DNA from: Bradyrhizobium barranii subsp. barranii
GTDB taxonomy: Bacteria > Pseudomonadota > Alphaproteobacteria > Rhizobiales > Xanthobacteraceae
Reading direction: 5' to 3'
DNA: 64,000 nucleotides
Assembly: GCF_017565645.3 (NCBI RefSeq)
Contig: NZ_CP086136.1
Location: forward strand, 5,005,501 to 5,069,500
The position numbers and the translations under genes are program-made. Positions within the stretch are counted from its first letter, which is position 1; each line of letters opens with the position of its first letter. This document shows positions 40,262-49,624 of this stretch, in pieces. The notes beneath the pieces are model-generated. The model was not told the origin of the DNA and made no database searches. It saw nothing but the letters and a program-made list of their open reading frames with translations.

Positions 40262-40609
40262 ATGTCACAAGAAAAAGAGCGGCACCACTTTGCGCTTATG
40301 TCAGTGGTCGATGCGTTCACTGACATCACCGGGATGTCGGCCGAGCGGCTGGGGCGCTTGATCGGGATGCCACATTTTGTATCCCACGTTCATGATGGCG
40401 TGACGAACGAGCAGGAAATCAGGGCGGCCTTCGATCTGATGGGCCGCTTCTTCAGCAATCATGATCTCGGCGGAAGACGCCGCAGGGGAAATCCTCCGGC
40501 GAAAACTGCTCCGCGCGTCCCTCGCGGAGTGGTGCATCGCAAACGGCTACACGCCAGCCCGTCACCATCTGCTGCTGATCGAAAAGCTGGAGGCCCTTGC
40601 GCGGGGTGA
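40262..40609 (+). CDS. small hypothetical protein overlapping terL
   Basis: 115 residues from the ATG at 40262, preceded by GGGAGGGGAG (MSQEKERHHFALMSVVDAFTDITGMSAERLGRLIGMPHFVSHVHDGVTNEQEIRAAF). The first 70 residues are well formed. The last 45 overlap terL and look arginine- and proline-rich like a shadow, so the real stop may have moved. Function unknown. Confidence 0.5.
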   Translation: MSQEKERHHFALMSVVDAFTDITGMSAERLGRLIGMPHFVSHVHDGVTNEQEIRAAFDLMGRFFSNHDLGGRRRRGNPPAKTAPRVPRGVVHRKRLHASPSPSAADRKAGGPCAG

Positions 40610-41906
40610 CATCCCGCGCCTCGCGGTGTTCATGCCGCCGGGCTCCGCGAAATCCACCTACGCCTCGGTGCTGTTTCCGCCGTGGGCGATGTCGCAGTTT
40701 CCGAAGGCGCAGTTTCTCGCCGCCTCGCACACCACGGAGCTGGCAGAGCGCTGGGGGCGTCGCGTCCGCAACCTGATCGCGGAGCACTCCTCGATCCTCG
40801 GCATCACGCCCGATGACCAGAACCAGGCGGCGGGCCGCTGGGCGATCAAGGAAGGCGGCGAGTATCTCGCGGCAGGCGCGCGCATCGGCATCGCCGGTTT
40901 CCGCGCGCTGTTCGGCGTGATCGATGATCCCTTGCGCAGCAGAGAGGACGCCGACAGCGAGGCGATCCGCGAGCGGCTCTGGGAGTGGTACCTCTACGAC
41001 TTCCGGCCCCGCCTGATCCCCGGCGCGCGTCAGCTGCTGATCCAGACGCGCTGGCACGAGGACGATCTCGCGGGCCGCTGCCTCAACCATCAGCCGTGGG
41101 AAGTGATCTCGCTGCCCGCTGAGGCGAAGGCGAACGACCAGCTCGGCCGCGCGCCCGGCGAGTTCCTGTGGGGCGACGATGCCTACGGCTACGGCGAGCA
41201 GCTGCGAGAGCTGAAGGAGACGACGCCGCCGCGCGTGTGGTCGGCGCTGTACCAGCAGGCGCCGGCTCCCGACGAGGGCGACTTCTTCAAGACCCAGTGG
41301 TTCAAGCCGCTCGACATCGCGCCATCGCATACCTTGATGCGCTGCTACGGCGCGAGCGACTACGCGGTGACCGACAACGGCGGCGACTTCACCGTGCATG
41401 TGGTGATCGGCGTCGATCACCTGAACAATCTCTATCTGCTCGACATCTGGCGCGGTCAGAGGACGACCGATGTCTGGATCGATGCGTTCTGCGATCTGGT
41501 CGAGAAGTACAGGCCGCTCGCATGGGCTGAGGAGACCGGCCAGATCAAGGCTTCGGTCGGGCCGTTCCTTGAGCGTCGCATGCGCGACCGCCGCGTGTGG
41601 GTCAATCGTGAGCAGTTTCCGACGCGCGGCGACAAGGCGGTGCGCGCGCGCTCGATCCAAGGGCGGCTCGCGCTCGACGGCATCTTCTATCCGAAGAACG
41701 CGCCGTGGGCGGCGGACTTCTTCGCGAAAGTTCTCAACCTGTGGGTTGGCAAGCACGACGACCAGGGCGACGCGCTCGGCCTCGTCGGCCAGCTGCTCGA
41801 CAAGATGGTGAAGGGCCGCGTCGGCGCAGCGCCGACCGTCAAGCTGCCGGATGACGGCTACCGCTCGGTGAAACGCAACAACAATGTGGATGCCATGACG
41901 CTATGA
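40461..41906 (+). CDS. terL: terminase large subunit
   Basis: 481 residues. The ATPase Walker A is MPPGSAKSTYAS at residues 58-69, the Walker B/DEAD-like FGVIDDPLRSREDADS follows at about 155, and QTRWHEDDLAGR is the coupling motif. The C-terminal nuclease region begins YGASDYAVTDNGGDFTVHVVIG (first Asp) and includes AWAEETGQIKAS and KHDDQGDALGLVGQL. It cuts and pumps DNA into the capsid. It is separated from terS by about 6 kb of small genes. Confidence 0.95.
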   Translation: MISAEDAAGEILRRKLLRASLAEWCIANGYTPARHHLLLIEKLEALARGDIPRLAVFMPPGSAKSTYASVLFPPWAMSQFPKAQFLAASHTTELAERWGRRVRNLIAEHSSILGITPDDQNQAAGRWAIKEGGEYLAAGARIGIAGFRALFGVIDDPLRSREDADSEAIRERLWEWYLYDFRPRLIPGARQLLIQTRWHEDDLAGRCLNHQPWEVISLPAEAKANDQLGRAPGEFLWGDDAYGYGEQLRELKETTPPRVWSALYQQAPAPDEGDFFKTQWFKPLDIAPSHTLMRCYGASDYAVTDNGGDFTVHVVIGVDHLNNLYLLDIWRGQRTTDVWIDAFCDLVEKYRPLAWAEETGQIKASVGPFLERRMRDRRVWVNREQFPTRGDKAVRARSIQGRLALDGIFYPKNAPWAADFFAKVLNLWVGKHDDQGDALGLVGQLLDKMVKGRVGAAPTVKLPDDGYRSVKRNNNVDAMTL

Positions 41907-43999
41907 TCAATCTCGACACGGCTGTCGCAAACTACGCGAGCTACGAGAGTCCCAGCGACACAGCCACCTCGAAACTGATCATCCGCCGTCGTGAGTTCGA
42001 GGACTACTGCTCGGCGAAATCGCGCGAGATCGAGGAGCAGCGGCAGTCGTGGCGCTACTATCACGTCGATCAGTGGACGCCAGAGCAGCTCAAGGTGCTG
42101 CGCAAGCGGCACCAGCCGCCGATCACTTTCGACCGCACCGGGCGCAAGATCGACAGCCTGTCGGGCACCATCCGCCGCCTGCGCACCGACCCGAAGTGCT
42201 ATCCGAACACGCCGAACGGCGAGCAGGGGGCTGAGGTCGCGACGCAGGTGATCCGCACCATCAACGACGCCTCGTTCGCCGAAGACCTTGAAGTGGAATG
42301 CTGCCGCGACGCGCTGGTGCATGGCATCGGCATCGATGAGCTGATGCTGGTGCCCGGAGACAAGGGCGACCCCGATCTGCGCTTTGTCTATGTGGACCCG
42401 CGCACGTTCTTCTACGACCCGCGCAGCTTGCGCTCCAACTTCGGCGACAACCGCTTTCACGGCGTCTACAAATCGGCGGACATCGACGAGCTGGACGCGC
42501 TCGCCGACGGCGCGTCGGAGCTCGTCAAGGAGCATCTCGACAGCGACGGCGGCTACTGGACCGCGTTCGATACCGACCGCGAGAGCCTCTGGGTCGATAG
42601 CCGCCGCCGCGTGCGCCTGATCGACCACTGGTACAAGCGCGGCGATCAGTGGCGCTGGTGCCTGCACACGGGCAACGTCGAGATCATGAGCGGCGAGAGC
42701 CAGTTCTTCAACGAACGCGGCCTGTCGATCTCCAAGTATCACGCGTTCGCCAACATGATCGACATCGACGGTGATCACTACGGCTTCGTGCGCCGCCTCA
42801 AGGGACCGCAGGACGGGCTGAACCAGCACCGCTCCAAGGCGATCCACATCATGAACACGCGGCAGCTCAAGATCGCGCAGGGGGCCGTTGACGACATCGA
42901 GGTGACGCGGCGCGAGGCTGCGCGGCCTGACGGCGTGCTGGTCTACACCGGAGACCCGAAGGCGCTGGAGGTGCTGCAGCCGGAGCAGGAGTTCCTGCAG
43001 CAGACCAAATACTACGAAGACGCAAAAACCGAGATCGACAGCTTCGGCCCGAACCAGCAGCTGATCCAGGAATTTGGCCAGAATGTCTCCGGTCGCGCGG
43101 CGAACATGCTGCAGCAGGCCGGGCTCGCGGAGCTGGGGCCGTTCCTGAAGAATTTCCGCATGTGGAAGCTGGAGCGCTACCGCGCCTGCTGGGTCGCCGC
43201 GCAGCATTACTGGACTGGCGAGCGTTTCCTGCGCGTGACCGGCGACCAGAACGTCGCGCAGTTCATGCAGATCAACGGCGTCGAGCTGGACCCGTATGGC
43301 CGCCCGATGCTGGTCAACGTGCTCGGCAACATCGATGTCGAGATCAAGGTCGATGAGGGCCCGGACACCGAGACGGTGATGGGCGACATCTTCGATCTCT
43401 TGATGTCGCTGAACCAGAACAACGTGCCGGTGCCGCCGCAGCTCATCATCGAGGCGTCGAACCTGCCGCCGTCCGAGAAGAAGAAGCTGCTCGGCATGCT
43501 GGCGCAGCCCGACCCTGCGAAGCAGGCAGCGCAGAACGCCATCATCCAGAAGACCATGGCCGAAGCTGCTCTCGCCAACGCGCAGGCTGGCAAGGCGCAG
43601 GCCGACGCAGGCAAGGCGCAGACCGCAGGCTTCCTCAACATCGCCAAGGCGCGCACCGAAGGCATGCCGGACGGTCCCGAACCGAAGACGCCGCTCGACT
43701 ACGCGGAGCAGCTCGCCAACATCGCGGAGACGCAGGCGACCGCGGAGCACAAGCGCGCCTCGGCCGAAGCGTTGCGCAACAAGGACCGCGTCACGCCGCT
43801 GCAGCTGCTCGCCGACCACGCGCAGCGTCATGCTGATCGCTTCTCGCAGTCCATCGAGCAGATCGCCAGCCGTGGCATCGAGACCTATCACCGCAATCTC
43901 GACCGGCGCGTGGATGACTTCCACCGCGCTGAAGATCGCGACAGCCGCGAGCGCGTCGCGCGCTTCGCTGCCGCGCGTCGTCAGACCGCACAGAAATAG
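41903..43999 (+). CDS. P22-type portal protein
   Basis: 698 residues. ITFDRTGRKIDSLSGTIRRLRTDPKCYP, DALVHGIGIDELMLVPGDKGDPDLRFVYVDPRTFFYDPRS and DNRFHGVYKSADIDEL are the P22 gp1-like portal signatures. The long helical C-terminus (QAAQNAIIQKTMAEAALANAQAGKAQADAGKAQ) probably forms the barrel. It forms the dodecameric DNA entry ring. It starts four bases before the terL stop. Confidence 0.92.
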   Translation: MINLDTAVANYASYESPSDTATSKLIIRRREFEDYCSAKSREIEEQRQSWRYYHVDQWTPEQLKVLRKRHQPPITFDRTGRKIDSLSGTIRRLRTDPKCYPNTPNGEQGAEVATQVIRTINDASFAEDLEVECCRDALVHGIGIDELMLVPGDKGDPDLRFVYVDPRTFFYDPRSLRSNFGDNRFHGVYKSADIDELDALADGASELVKEHLDSDGGYWTAFDTDRESLWVDSRRRVRLIDHWYKRGDQWRWCLHTGNVEIMSGESQFFNERGLSISKYHAFANMIDIDGDHYGFVRRLKGPQDGLNQHRSKAIHIMNTRQLKIAQGAVDDIEVTRREAARPDGVLVYTGDPKALEVLQPEQEFLQQTKYYEDAKTEIDSFGPNQQLIQEFGQNVSGRAANMLQQAGLAELGPFLKNFRMWKLERYRACWVAAQHYWTGERFLRVTGDQNVAQFMQINGVELDPYGRPMLVNVLGNIDVEIKVDEGPDTETVMGDIFDLLMSLNQNNVPVPPQLIIEASNLPPSEKKKLLGMLAQPDPAKQAAQNAIIQKTMAEAALANAQAGKAQADAGKAQTAGFLNIAKARTEGMPDGPEPKTPLDYAEQLANIAETQATAEHKRASAEALRNKDRVTPLQLLADHAQRHADRFSQSIEQIASRGIETYHRNLDRRVDDFHRAEDRDSRERVARFAAARRQTAQK

Positions 44000-44223
44000 A
44001 AAACCGTCATCGCGTAGCCCGTCGTTATGCGGCAGGCCGGTGACGGGCGGGCGCGGCCTGTCCCCGCGCCCGCAACATCCTTCGTCCGCGTGAACGAAAT
44101 CACGCACACGCCTGATGCGAGCGAGATCGCATCACCCAGCGAGAGGGATGTCTCGCCACGCCGCTCGTCGCGATAGCCGGGCCACGTTTGCCGGAAACGA
44201 CATTCCGGGGAGACCACAAGGCA
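44000..44223. other. non-coding gap between portal and scaffold genes
   Basis: No gene or strong hairpin is evident. It probably carries only the translation initiation region of the scaffold gene. Confidence 0.4.
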
Positions 44224-45096
44224 ATGACTGACGTAACGCAGGGCGCTGACGCGCTCGACGAGAATGCTTTGTTCAATGCGGCTGTCGAAGCCGAAACGCT
44301 CGACAAGTTCGAGAACCCGCCACCCGTGAAGGAGCCGGACAAACCGGCCGCCCTGGCACCGGACGGCAAGACCGAACCGAAGCCCGAACTGAAGCCTGAA
44401 GCCAAGACCGACGACAACGCGCCCGTTCCGCCGGGTCGCTTGCGCGAGGAGGCTGAGGCGCGGCGCAGGGCCGAACGTGAACGCGACGATCTGCGGGCGC
44501 AGATGCAGCTGCTGGCGCGGCAAGCGCCGCCACAGCAGCAGCGCGAGCAGCCCAAAGGCATCGACCTGTTCGAGAACCCCTCGGGGTTCGTGCAGCAGGA
44601 GCTGAAGCCGTACCTCGAAAACATCCACACGCAATTCCAGATGCAGCGCGAAGCGATGTCTCTGGACTTCGCCCTGCAGCGGCATGGCGAGGAGAAGGTG
44701 GGCTCCGCACGGCAGGCTCTTGAACAGGGCATGCAGCGCGGTGATCCGCACGCGTGGAGCACCTACCAGCGCGCAATGGGTTCGCACGATCCCTACGGTG
44801 TCATCGTCAAGTGGCATCAGGACGGCGAGACGCTGCGCAACATCGGTGGTGATCTCGACGGGTACAGGAAGCGCATTCTCGAAGAAGCACTGGCCGATCC
44901 CGAGTACCGGGCTCGCGTCATTGAAGCTGCGAAAGGTCAAGCGGCAGCGACAGGTCAACACGTCGCTCGCCCAGTCAAGCCTGCGGTCGCCTCTCCATCG
45001 CTCGGCAACATCGGTGCCGGTGGAGGTGACGCACAAACCGTCGAACCCTCCGACGCTGAACTGTTCCGGGCCGCAACTCAGGCAAAGCGGCGCTGA
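44224..45096 (+). CDS. scaffolding protein
   Basis: 290 residues starting MTDVTQGADALDENALFNAAV. It is highly charged, with a proline/lysine/glutamate linker (PELKPEAKTDDNAPVPP), a coiled coil (RLREEAEARRRAERERDDLRAQMQLLARQ) and a C-terminal helical part. Its place between portal and coat, high helix content and charge match P22-type scaffold proteins, which guide coat assembly and then leave. Sequence similarity alone is weak. Confidence 0.72.
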   Translation: MTDVTQGADALDENALFNAAVEAETLDKFENPPPVKEPDKPAALAPDGKTEPKPELKPEAKTDDNAPVPPGRLREEAEARRRAERERDDLRAQMQLLARQAPPQQQREQPKGIDLFENPSGFVQQELKPYLENIHTQFQMQREAMSLDFALQRHGEEKVGSARQALEQGMQRGDPHAWSTYQRAMGSHDPYGVIVKWHQDGETLRNIGGDLDGYRKRILEEALADPEYRARVIEAAKGQAAATGQHVARPVKPAVASPSLGNIGAGGGDAQTVEPSDAELFRAATQAKRR

Positions 45097-45132
45097 AACG
45101 ACGCGCCGCGCATCACCCAATGGTGAGCGGCT

Positions 45133-46320
45133 ATGCTTACGTCCAACCACGTAAATAACGAGGTCATCAAGTTTCGCCGTCAGGTGATCTCGGACTTCCT
45201 GCGGCGCTCGCGCTTCGATCCGTTCATGGGCGACAGTTCCACGAACGTCATCGTGCGCCTTGCCGATCTCGAAAGCGATGGCAAGCAGGTCAACGTCCCG
45301 CTCGTCAACCAGATGTCAGGTGACGGTGTCGGCGCTGGCACGCTGCGCGGCAACGAGGAAATGCTCGACAGCTACGGCTTCCCGCTGTGGGCGGACTGGG
45401 CCCGCAACGCGGTCGCCAACAACCGCGCGTCGAACAAGGAGTCCTCGTTCAACGTCCGCTCGACCGCGCGCGATCTCCTGCGCGGCTGGGCACGCCGTGT
45501 CGTTCGTGATGACATCACGGACGCGCTGCTCTCGATCCCGACCTCTGCCGTGCAGGCGAACCGCTTCGGCGTTCCCGGCAACCGCGTCAACGGGATCAAG
45601 TGGTCGGCTGCGACCGCAGGCCAGAAGGACAGCTGGATGAACGCGAACCTCGACCGCGTTCAGTTCGGCACGGTGGCCGCCTCGGCGGTGCCATCCACCT
45701 TCGCGGCGGCGGCGCTGCTGCTCGACACCACCGCCGACATCATGACGGCGGCTGTGGGCTCGCTTGCCAAGCAGAAGGCGAAGCAGTCGGGCGTCTCCTC
45801 GGCCAATCCGGGCGTCTACAACGGACGCCCCAAGATCACGCCGTGGGAGATCGAGGAGCTGGACGAGGAAATGTACGTCTGCTTCCTCGGCGACGGTGCG
45901 TTCCGCAGCCTGCAGAACGATCCCGTCATGTACCAGGCCAACCGCGACGCGCGTGCGCGTGAGGGCAACCCTACCAGCACCAACCCGATCTTCACGGGCG
46001 GCGCGCTGCTGTTCGACGGTGTTCTCTACAAGAACATTCCCGAGATCACGCAGCGTCTCAACCTCGGGCTGATCGGCACCGCGTCGGCGAACGTCGAGCC
46101 GTTCTTCCTGTGCGGTCAGGCCGCGCTGGCCTATGCGACCGGCCAGATGCCGCGCCCGACGCAGCTGGAGGACGGCGACTACGACTTCGTCACCGGCCTC
46201 GGCATCGAGGCGCAGTACGGCGTCGGCAAGATCGCCAAGGCACCGCTCACGGCGTCCGGCGCGACGGTCGGCGATCTTGTCGATTGGGGCATGGTCACCG
46301 GCTTCGTCGCCACGACCTGA
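45133..46320 (+). CDS. major capsid protein (N4gp56/DUF4043 type)
   Basis: 395 residues. NVIVRLADLESDGKQVNVPLVNQMSGDGVGAGTLRGNEEMLDSYGFPLWADWARNAV is the N-terminal part shared by N4 gp56-type coat proteins. MYVCFLGDGAFRSLQNDPVMYQANRDARAREGNPTSTNPIFTGGALLFDGVLYKNIPEI and DYGVGKIAK-like repeats complete the HK97-type fold. Its length is normal. It is the most conserved structural protein here, following the scaffold as in P22-like genomes. Confidence 0.88.
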   Translation: MLTSNHVNNEVIKFRRQVISDFLRRSRFDPFMGDSSTNVIVRLADLESDGKQVNVPLVNQMSGDGVGAGTLRGNEEMLDSYGFPLWADWARNAVANNRASNKESSFNVRSTARDLLRGWARRVVRDDITDALLSIPTSAVQANRFGVPGNRVNGIKWSAATAGQKDSWMNANLDRVQFGTVAASAVPSTFAAAALLLDTTADIMTAAVGSLAKQKAKQSGVSSANPGVYNGRPKITPWEIEELDEEMYVCFLGDGAFRSLQNDPVMYQANRDARAREGNPTSTNPIFTGGALLFDGVLYKNIPEITQRLNLGLIGTASANVEPFFLCGQAALAYATGQMPRPTQLEDGDYDFVTGLGIEAQYGVGKIAKAPLTASGATVGDLVDWGMVTGFVATT

Positions 46321-46391
46321 TCTGACACGACCCACAACACCGACAGCGTGGACGGACCCGCCCGCGCTGATTTTTCTCGAACGATGAGATC

Positions 46392-46817
46392 ATGACCATG
46401 GCTCCTCGCACTGCATACCGTCAGCCGCAGGCTGGCGGTCAGGGTTTCGCCCGCACCAAGAAGGTGTTCGGCGGCCCCACCATCACGCTCGTTGCCGGTG
46501 ACGTTGCGCTCAACGCGCAGACGGCCATCGCCCGTGTCCCCAAGGGTTTCATCCTGCAGTCCATCGGCGGCTCGGTCGGCGACCTCGATACCGGCGCGGC
46601 CCTGATGGTGGCGCTTGGCGATGCGGGCAACAACGCGCGCTTCTTCGCCGCCAACGCGATTGGACAGGCGGGCGGCGCGATGCCTGCACTGGTCGCCGGT
46701 TCGGTCGGCTACGAGTTTCCCGACGACACCGACATCCTGTTGACTTCAACGGTGGCGGCAGCGGGTCTCGGCCCGACACCGACGATCAACCTGCTGCTGG
46801 AAGGCTACATGAAGTGA
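46392..46817 (+). CDS. capsid-associated hypothetical protein
   Basis: 141 residues (MTMAPRTAYRQPQAGGQGFARTKKVFGGPTITLVAGDVALNAQTAIARVPKGFILQSIGGSVGDLDTGAALMVALGDA...). It is beta-rich and glycine-rich, with a short basic start, like decoration or stabilising proteins that sit on the capsid. It is followed by a terminator, so the coat gene and this one share the end of a transcript. Confidence 0.65.
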   Translation: MTMAPRTAYRQPQAGGQGFARTKKVFGGPTITLVAGDVALNAQTAIARVPKGFILQSIGGSVGDLDTGAALMVALGDAGNNARFFAANAIGQAGGAMPALVAGSVGYEFPDDTDILLTSTVAAAGLGPTPTINLLLEGYMK

Positions 46818-46821
46818 GGGA

Positions 46822-46849
46822 ACGCCGGGCTTCGGCCCGGCGTTTTTTC
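46822..46849 (+). terminator. intrinsic terminator after capsid genes
   Basis: AACGCCGGGC pairs with GCCCGGCGTT around TTCG, followed by TTTT. It gives a separate capsid transcript end. Confidence 0.9.
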
Positions 46850-46886
46850 CGTTTCATGTGGAACGCACACCGTAAAGGGAAACGCG

Positions 46887-47150
46887 ATGAAGAAAGCAAC
46901 TGTGACGTACACCGCGCCGAAGGGCGAGGCGAAGACGCTGGACATCGGCGGCACCACGCTCGTTACCGGCAAGCTTGACACCGTGATCTGCGAGGACGCC
47001 TTGATGGCGCGCCTGGAGAAGGCGGGCGGCATGCTCAAGGTCGAGGGCGTGAGCGACTACACGCCGCCGAAGGAGGTCTCCAAGGGTGATGAGCCCAAGG
47101 AGGGCCCGAAAACGGAAGCCAAGGACGAGCACGGCAAGGCGCACCGCTAA
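46887..47150 (+). CDS. small hypothetical structural protein
   Basis: 87 residues (MKKATVTYTAPKGEAKTLDIGGTTLVTGKLDTVICEDALMARLEKAGGMLKVEGV). It has a beta-rich core and a lysine/glutamate-rich disordered tail. The position between coat and head-completion genes suggests a virion accessory protein. The gene is preceded by a terminator and followed by another. Confidence 0.6.
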   Translation: MKKATVTYTAPKGEAKTLDIGGTTLVTGKLDTVICEDALMARLEKAGGMLKVEGVSDYTPPKEVSKGDEPKEGPKTEAKDEHGKAHR

Positions 47151-47174
47151 GCCGAACGCGAAGAAGAAGGTGAA

Positions 47175-47200
47175 GAAGGGCCGCCGCTGAGCGGCCCTTT
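47175..47200 (+). terminator. hairpin terminator
   Basis: AGGGCCGC pairs with GCGGCCCT around CGCTGA, followed by TTTT. It lies between two head genes. Confidence 0.7.
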
Positions 47201-47217
47201 TCATTGGGGAGGGACGG

Positions 47218-47625
47218 ATGGCGGTTCTACCAAGCGGCAATGTCATGGTTATCAACGGGCCGGTGATCGCGGCAGGCGAGAGCGTCTCCGACGCGATTGA
47301 TGTCACCATGGGCCGTATCGTGCGGATCACGATGCCCGCCGACTGGCTGAACGCGCCGCTGACGTTTCAGGTCTCCAGCGACGGCGCGTTCTTCAACGAC
47401 CTGTTCGACAGCAGCGGGCACGAGGTCACGTTCATCGTGCAGCCGGGCGTCGGCGTCGTCGTGCTCAGCGAAAACTCAGTGTCGTTTGGTTTCGTCAAAT
47501 TCCGCTCGGGCACGCGCGAAAGCCCCGTGCCGCAACCGGCGCAGCGCGAGTTCGCCGTCGCTGTGCTGGACTACAGGGTGCCTACCATCGAGGCGTTCTC
47601 GATCCCGATCAAGCTGGTGACGTGA
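47218..47625 (+). CDS. phage head or neck hypothetical protein
   Basis: 135 residues starting MAVLPSGNVMVINGPVIAAGESVSDAIDVTMGRIVRITMPADWLNAPLTFQVSSDGAFFNDLF. It is beta-rich. It overlaps the next gene (ATG at 47625). No known family. Confidence 0.6.
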   Translation: MAVLPSGNVMVINGPVIAAGESVSDAIDVTMGRIVRITMPADWLNAPLTFQVSSDGAFFNDLFDSSGHEVTFIVQPGVGVVVLSENSVSFGFVKFRSGTRESPVPQPAQREFAVAVLDYRVPTIEAFSIPIKLVT

Positions 47626-47966
47626 TGGCAGAGACGCACAGCTCCGAGGAGCTGATCAACAAGGCTGCAGCGATCCTCGGCAAGTATGTTCCGGGTGAGG
47701 CGCTCGGCGATGTCGAGCACGCGACCATCGACCGCTGCATCGACGACGTGATCGCCGAGATCAACAAGATCGTCGCCATCTTCGACCGCAACGAAATCCC
47801 CAACCTCGTGTTCGAGACCATGGCGCGCCTCGTCGCGATCTACGCGGCAGCCGAGTTCTCGAACCAGCCGCTCGATCTGATGGCGGTGCAGCAGCACGAG
47901 CAGCGTCTGCGCTACCTGATCGCGCAGACGCCGACCTACGAAGTGCTGGCGGTGAATTACTTCTGA
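47625..47966 (+). CDS. head-completion (gp4-like) protein
   Basis: 113 residues (MAETHSSEELINKAAAILGKYVPGEALGDVEHATIDRCIDDVIAEINKIVAIFDRNEIPNLVFETMARLVAIYAA...). It is all-helical, as are P22 gp4-type tail accessory proteins that bind the portal. It sits directly before a gp10-like gene, the same order as in P22. Assignment rests on position plus helical pattern. Confidence 0.65.
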   Translation: MAETHSSEELINKAAAILGKYVPGEALGDVEHATIDRCIDDVIAEINKIVAIFDRNEIPNLVFETMARLVAIYAAAEFSNQPLDLMAVQQHEQRLRYLIAQTPTYEVLAVNYF

Positions 47967-49384
47967 TGAGCGATGTCCCGTTTCCCCTCCTGACAGCGCC
48001 GGGTCTCAAGCCGCAGGCCGCAGGAGGCCGCGTGCTCAACTGCTACCCGGAGAAGCTGCCCGAGACCGCTGGCAAGCCGTATGGCTGGTTCAGGGTGCCG
48101 GGCCTCAGCGCGTTCGGCACAGCGCCGAGTGGCCGCTTCCGTGGCGGCGTGCTGGTCAACAACAGCTTCTATGGCGTGTTCGGCACGTCGGTCTATTCGT
48201 TCAATTCGGCGGGTGGCGCGGGGACGGTGCTGCCGGGCACGATGCCGGGCTCGGGCATCGTCTTCGCCGCCCGCAACAGCGCCGCCAACCCCGACGTGGT
48301 GTTCGTCTCGCCCGGCGACGGCGCGTTCTGGATCAATGGCAGCGGCGTGGTGGTCGCCTATCCCGATGTCAATATCGGCCAGCCCAATTCGGTGGTGTTT
48401 CACAAAGGGTTCTTCGTCTTCACCTACGGCAACGGCACCACGCGCACCTCGAACGTCAACGTCACCACCATCAACGTGCTCAACTCGGCGACGGCCGAGA
48501 GCAAGCCCGACACGCTCTATCGTCCGGTGCCACTCGCAAACGGTCAGCTGCTGTTGTGCGGCTCGACCTCGCTGGAAGTGTGGGGCGGCGCGAACGACAG
48601 CGGCTACCCGTTTTCCTACATCGCGACCATCGGGCGCGGCCTCGTTGGGCCCGCCGCGATTGCTGGTAGCGAGGACGGGTTCGGCAAGGGCATCTTCCTC
48701 GTCGGCGACGACTACCGCGTCTCGCGCCTCAACGGTTACGACTGCGTGCCGATCTCCAACTCCGACATCGACACGCTGATCGAGCGCGAACCGGTCAAGA
48801 GCAACATTCGCGTCGGCGTCTTCAACTCGCGCGGCCACGGCTTCGTCGTCGTCCAGGGCGCCGCATGGTGCTGGATTTTCGACACCACGCTCAACACATG
48901 GCACGAGCGGCGCTCGTACCTGCAGCAGTATTGGCGCGGCCTCTATCCCGTGCAGGCTTTCAACAAGTGGCTGTGCGGCGACAGCGACGGCGCCAACTTG
49001 TGCGAGATCAGCGCGCAGGTGCGCAAGGAGCTGGGCAACCCGATCAGCATGCGGATCGAGACCGGCCCGTTCGGTTCGTTTCCCAACGCGGTGCGGATCA
49101 ACGCCATCGAGCTGTATTTGACCAAGGGCGCGAGCGACGCGACCGGTCACGACCCCGACGAGACCAATGTCGAGATCGCGATCTCGATCTCCCGCAACGG
49201 CGGTCAGAACTGGTCGAACCCGCGCAACGTCAAGATCGGGCGGCAGGCGATCACCAACGGGCGGGTGCGCGCCTCGATCTGGGGACAGGCCGAAGTGCAG
49301 GGCGTGCGCTGGCGGTTCGAGGAGAGCGCGGGCGTGGACTTCGCGTTCATGGGCGCTGACATGCTCGGGGACAAGCTGCGATGA
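47966..49384 (+). CDS. P22 gp10-like packaged DNA stabilisation protein
   Basis: 472 residues. PLLTAPGLKPQAAGGRVLNCYPEKLPETAGKPYGWFRVPGLSAFG, YGVFGTSVYSFN and LCGSTSLEVWGGANDSGYPFSYIATIGRGLVGPAAIAG are the gp10 signature (a beta-propeller-like tail hub). GP10 closes the tail and keeps packaged DNA inside. It is tightly coupled to its neighbours by overlaps (ATGA). Confidence 0.92.
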   Translation: MSDVPFPLLTAPGLKPQAAGGRVLNCYPEKLPETAGKPYGWFRVPGLSAFGTAPSGRFRGGVLVNNSFYGVFGTSVYSFNSAGGAGTVLPGTMPGSGIVFAARNSAANPDVVFVSPGDGAFWINGSGVVVAYPDVNIGQPNSVVFHKGFFVFTYGNGTTRTSNVNVTTINVLNSATAESKPDTLYRPVPLANGQLLLCGSTSLEVWGGANDSGYPFSYIATIGRGLVGPAAIAGSEDGFGKGIFLVGDDYRVSRLNGYDCVPISNSDIDTLIEREPVKSNIRVGVFNSRGHGFVVVQGAAWCWIFDTTLNTWHERRSYLQQYWRGLYPVQAFNKWLCGDSDGANLCEISAQVRKELGNPISMRIETGPFGSFPNAVRINAIELYLTKGASDATGHDPDETNVEIAISISRNGGQNWSNPRNVKIGRQAITNGRVRASIWGQAEVQGVRWRFEESAGVDFAFMGADMLGDKLR

Positions 49385-49623
49385 GGACGAAGTTCTCGTT
49401 GCCCGCGCAGAACGTGCCGATCCTTTTGCCTGACGGCACCATGAACCCGACTTGGTACGAGAAGCTCAAGGTGATCGAGAGCTTCGTCAATCTGTTCGGC
49501 TACATCGAATTTTCGCGGCCGACCTCTCCACCCGCATCGCCGCCGACCGTCACCTCGATTGCCAACAATCAGGTGCTGATCTGGGACGCGACACAGGGCC
49601 AGTTCAAGGCTGGAGCAAACTGA
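49381..49623 (+). CDS. small tail protein, possible needle equivalent
   Basis: 80 residues (MRTKFSLPAQNVPILLPDGTMNPTWYEKLKVIESFVNLFGYIEFSRPTSPPASPPTVTSIANNQVLIWDATQGQFKAGAN). The C-terminal VTSIANNQVLIWDATQGQFKAG resembles trimeric tail fibre repeat units. It lies after gp10, where P22 has the gp26 needle, but is far shorter. Function is inferred from position. Confidence 0.55.
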   Translation: MRTKFSLPAQNVPILLPDGTMNPTWYEKLKVIESFVNLFGYIEFSRPTSPPASPPTVTSIANNQVLIWDATQGQFKAGAN

Positions 49624-49624
49624 C

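Noticed and set aside
41858..44107. 749-residue minus-strand frame
   Set aside because: Antisense shadow of the portal gene, caused by high GC.
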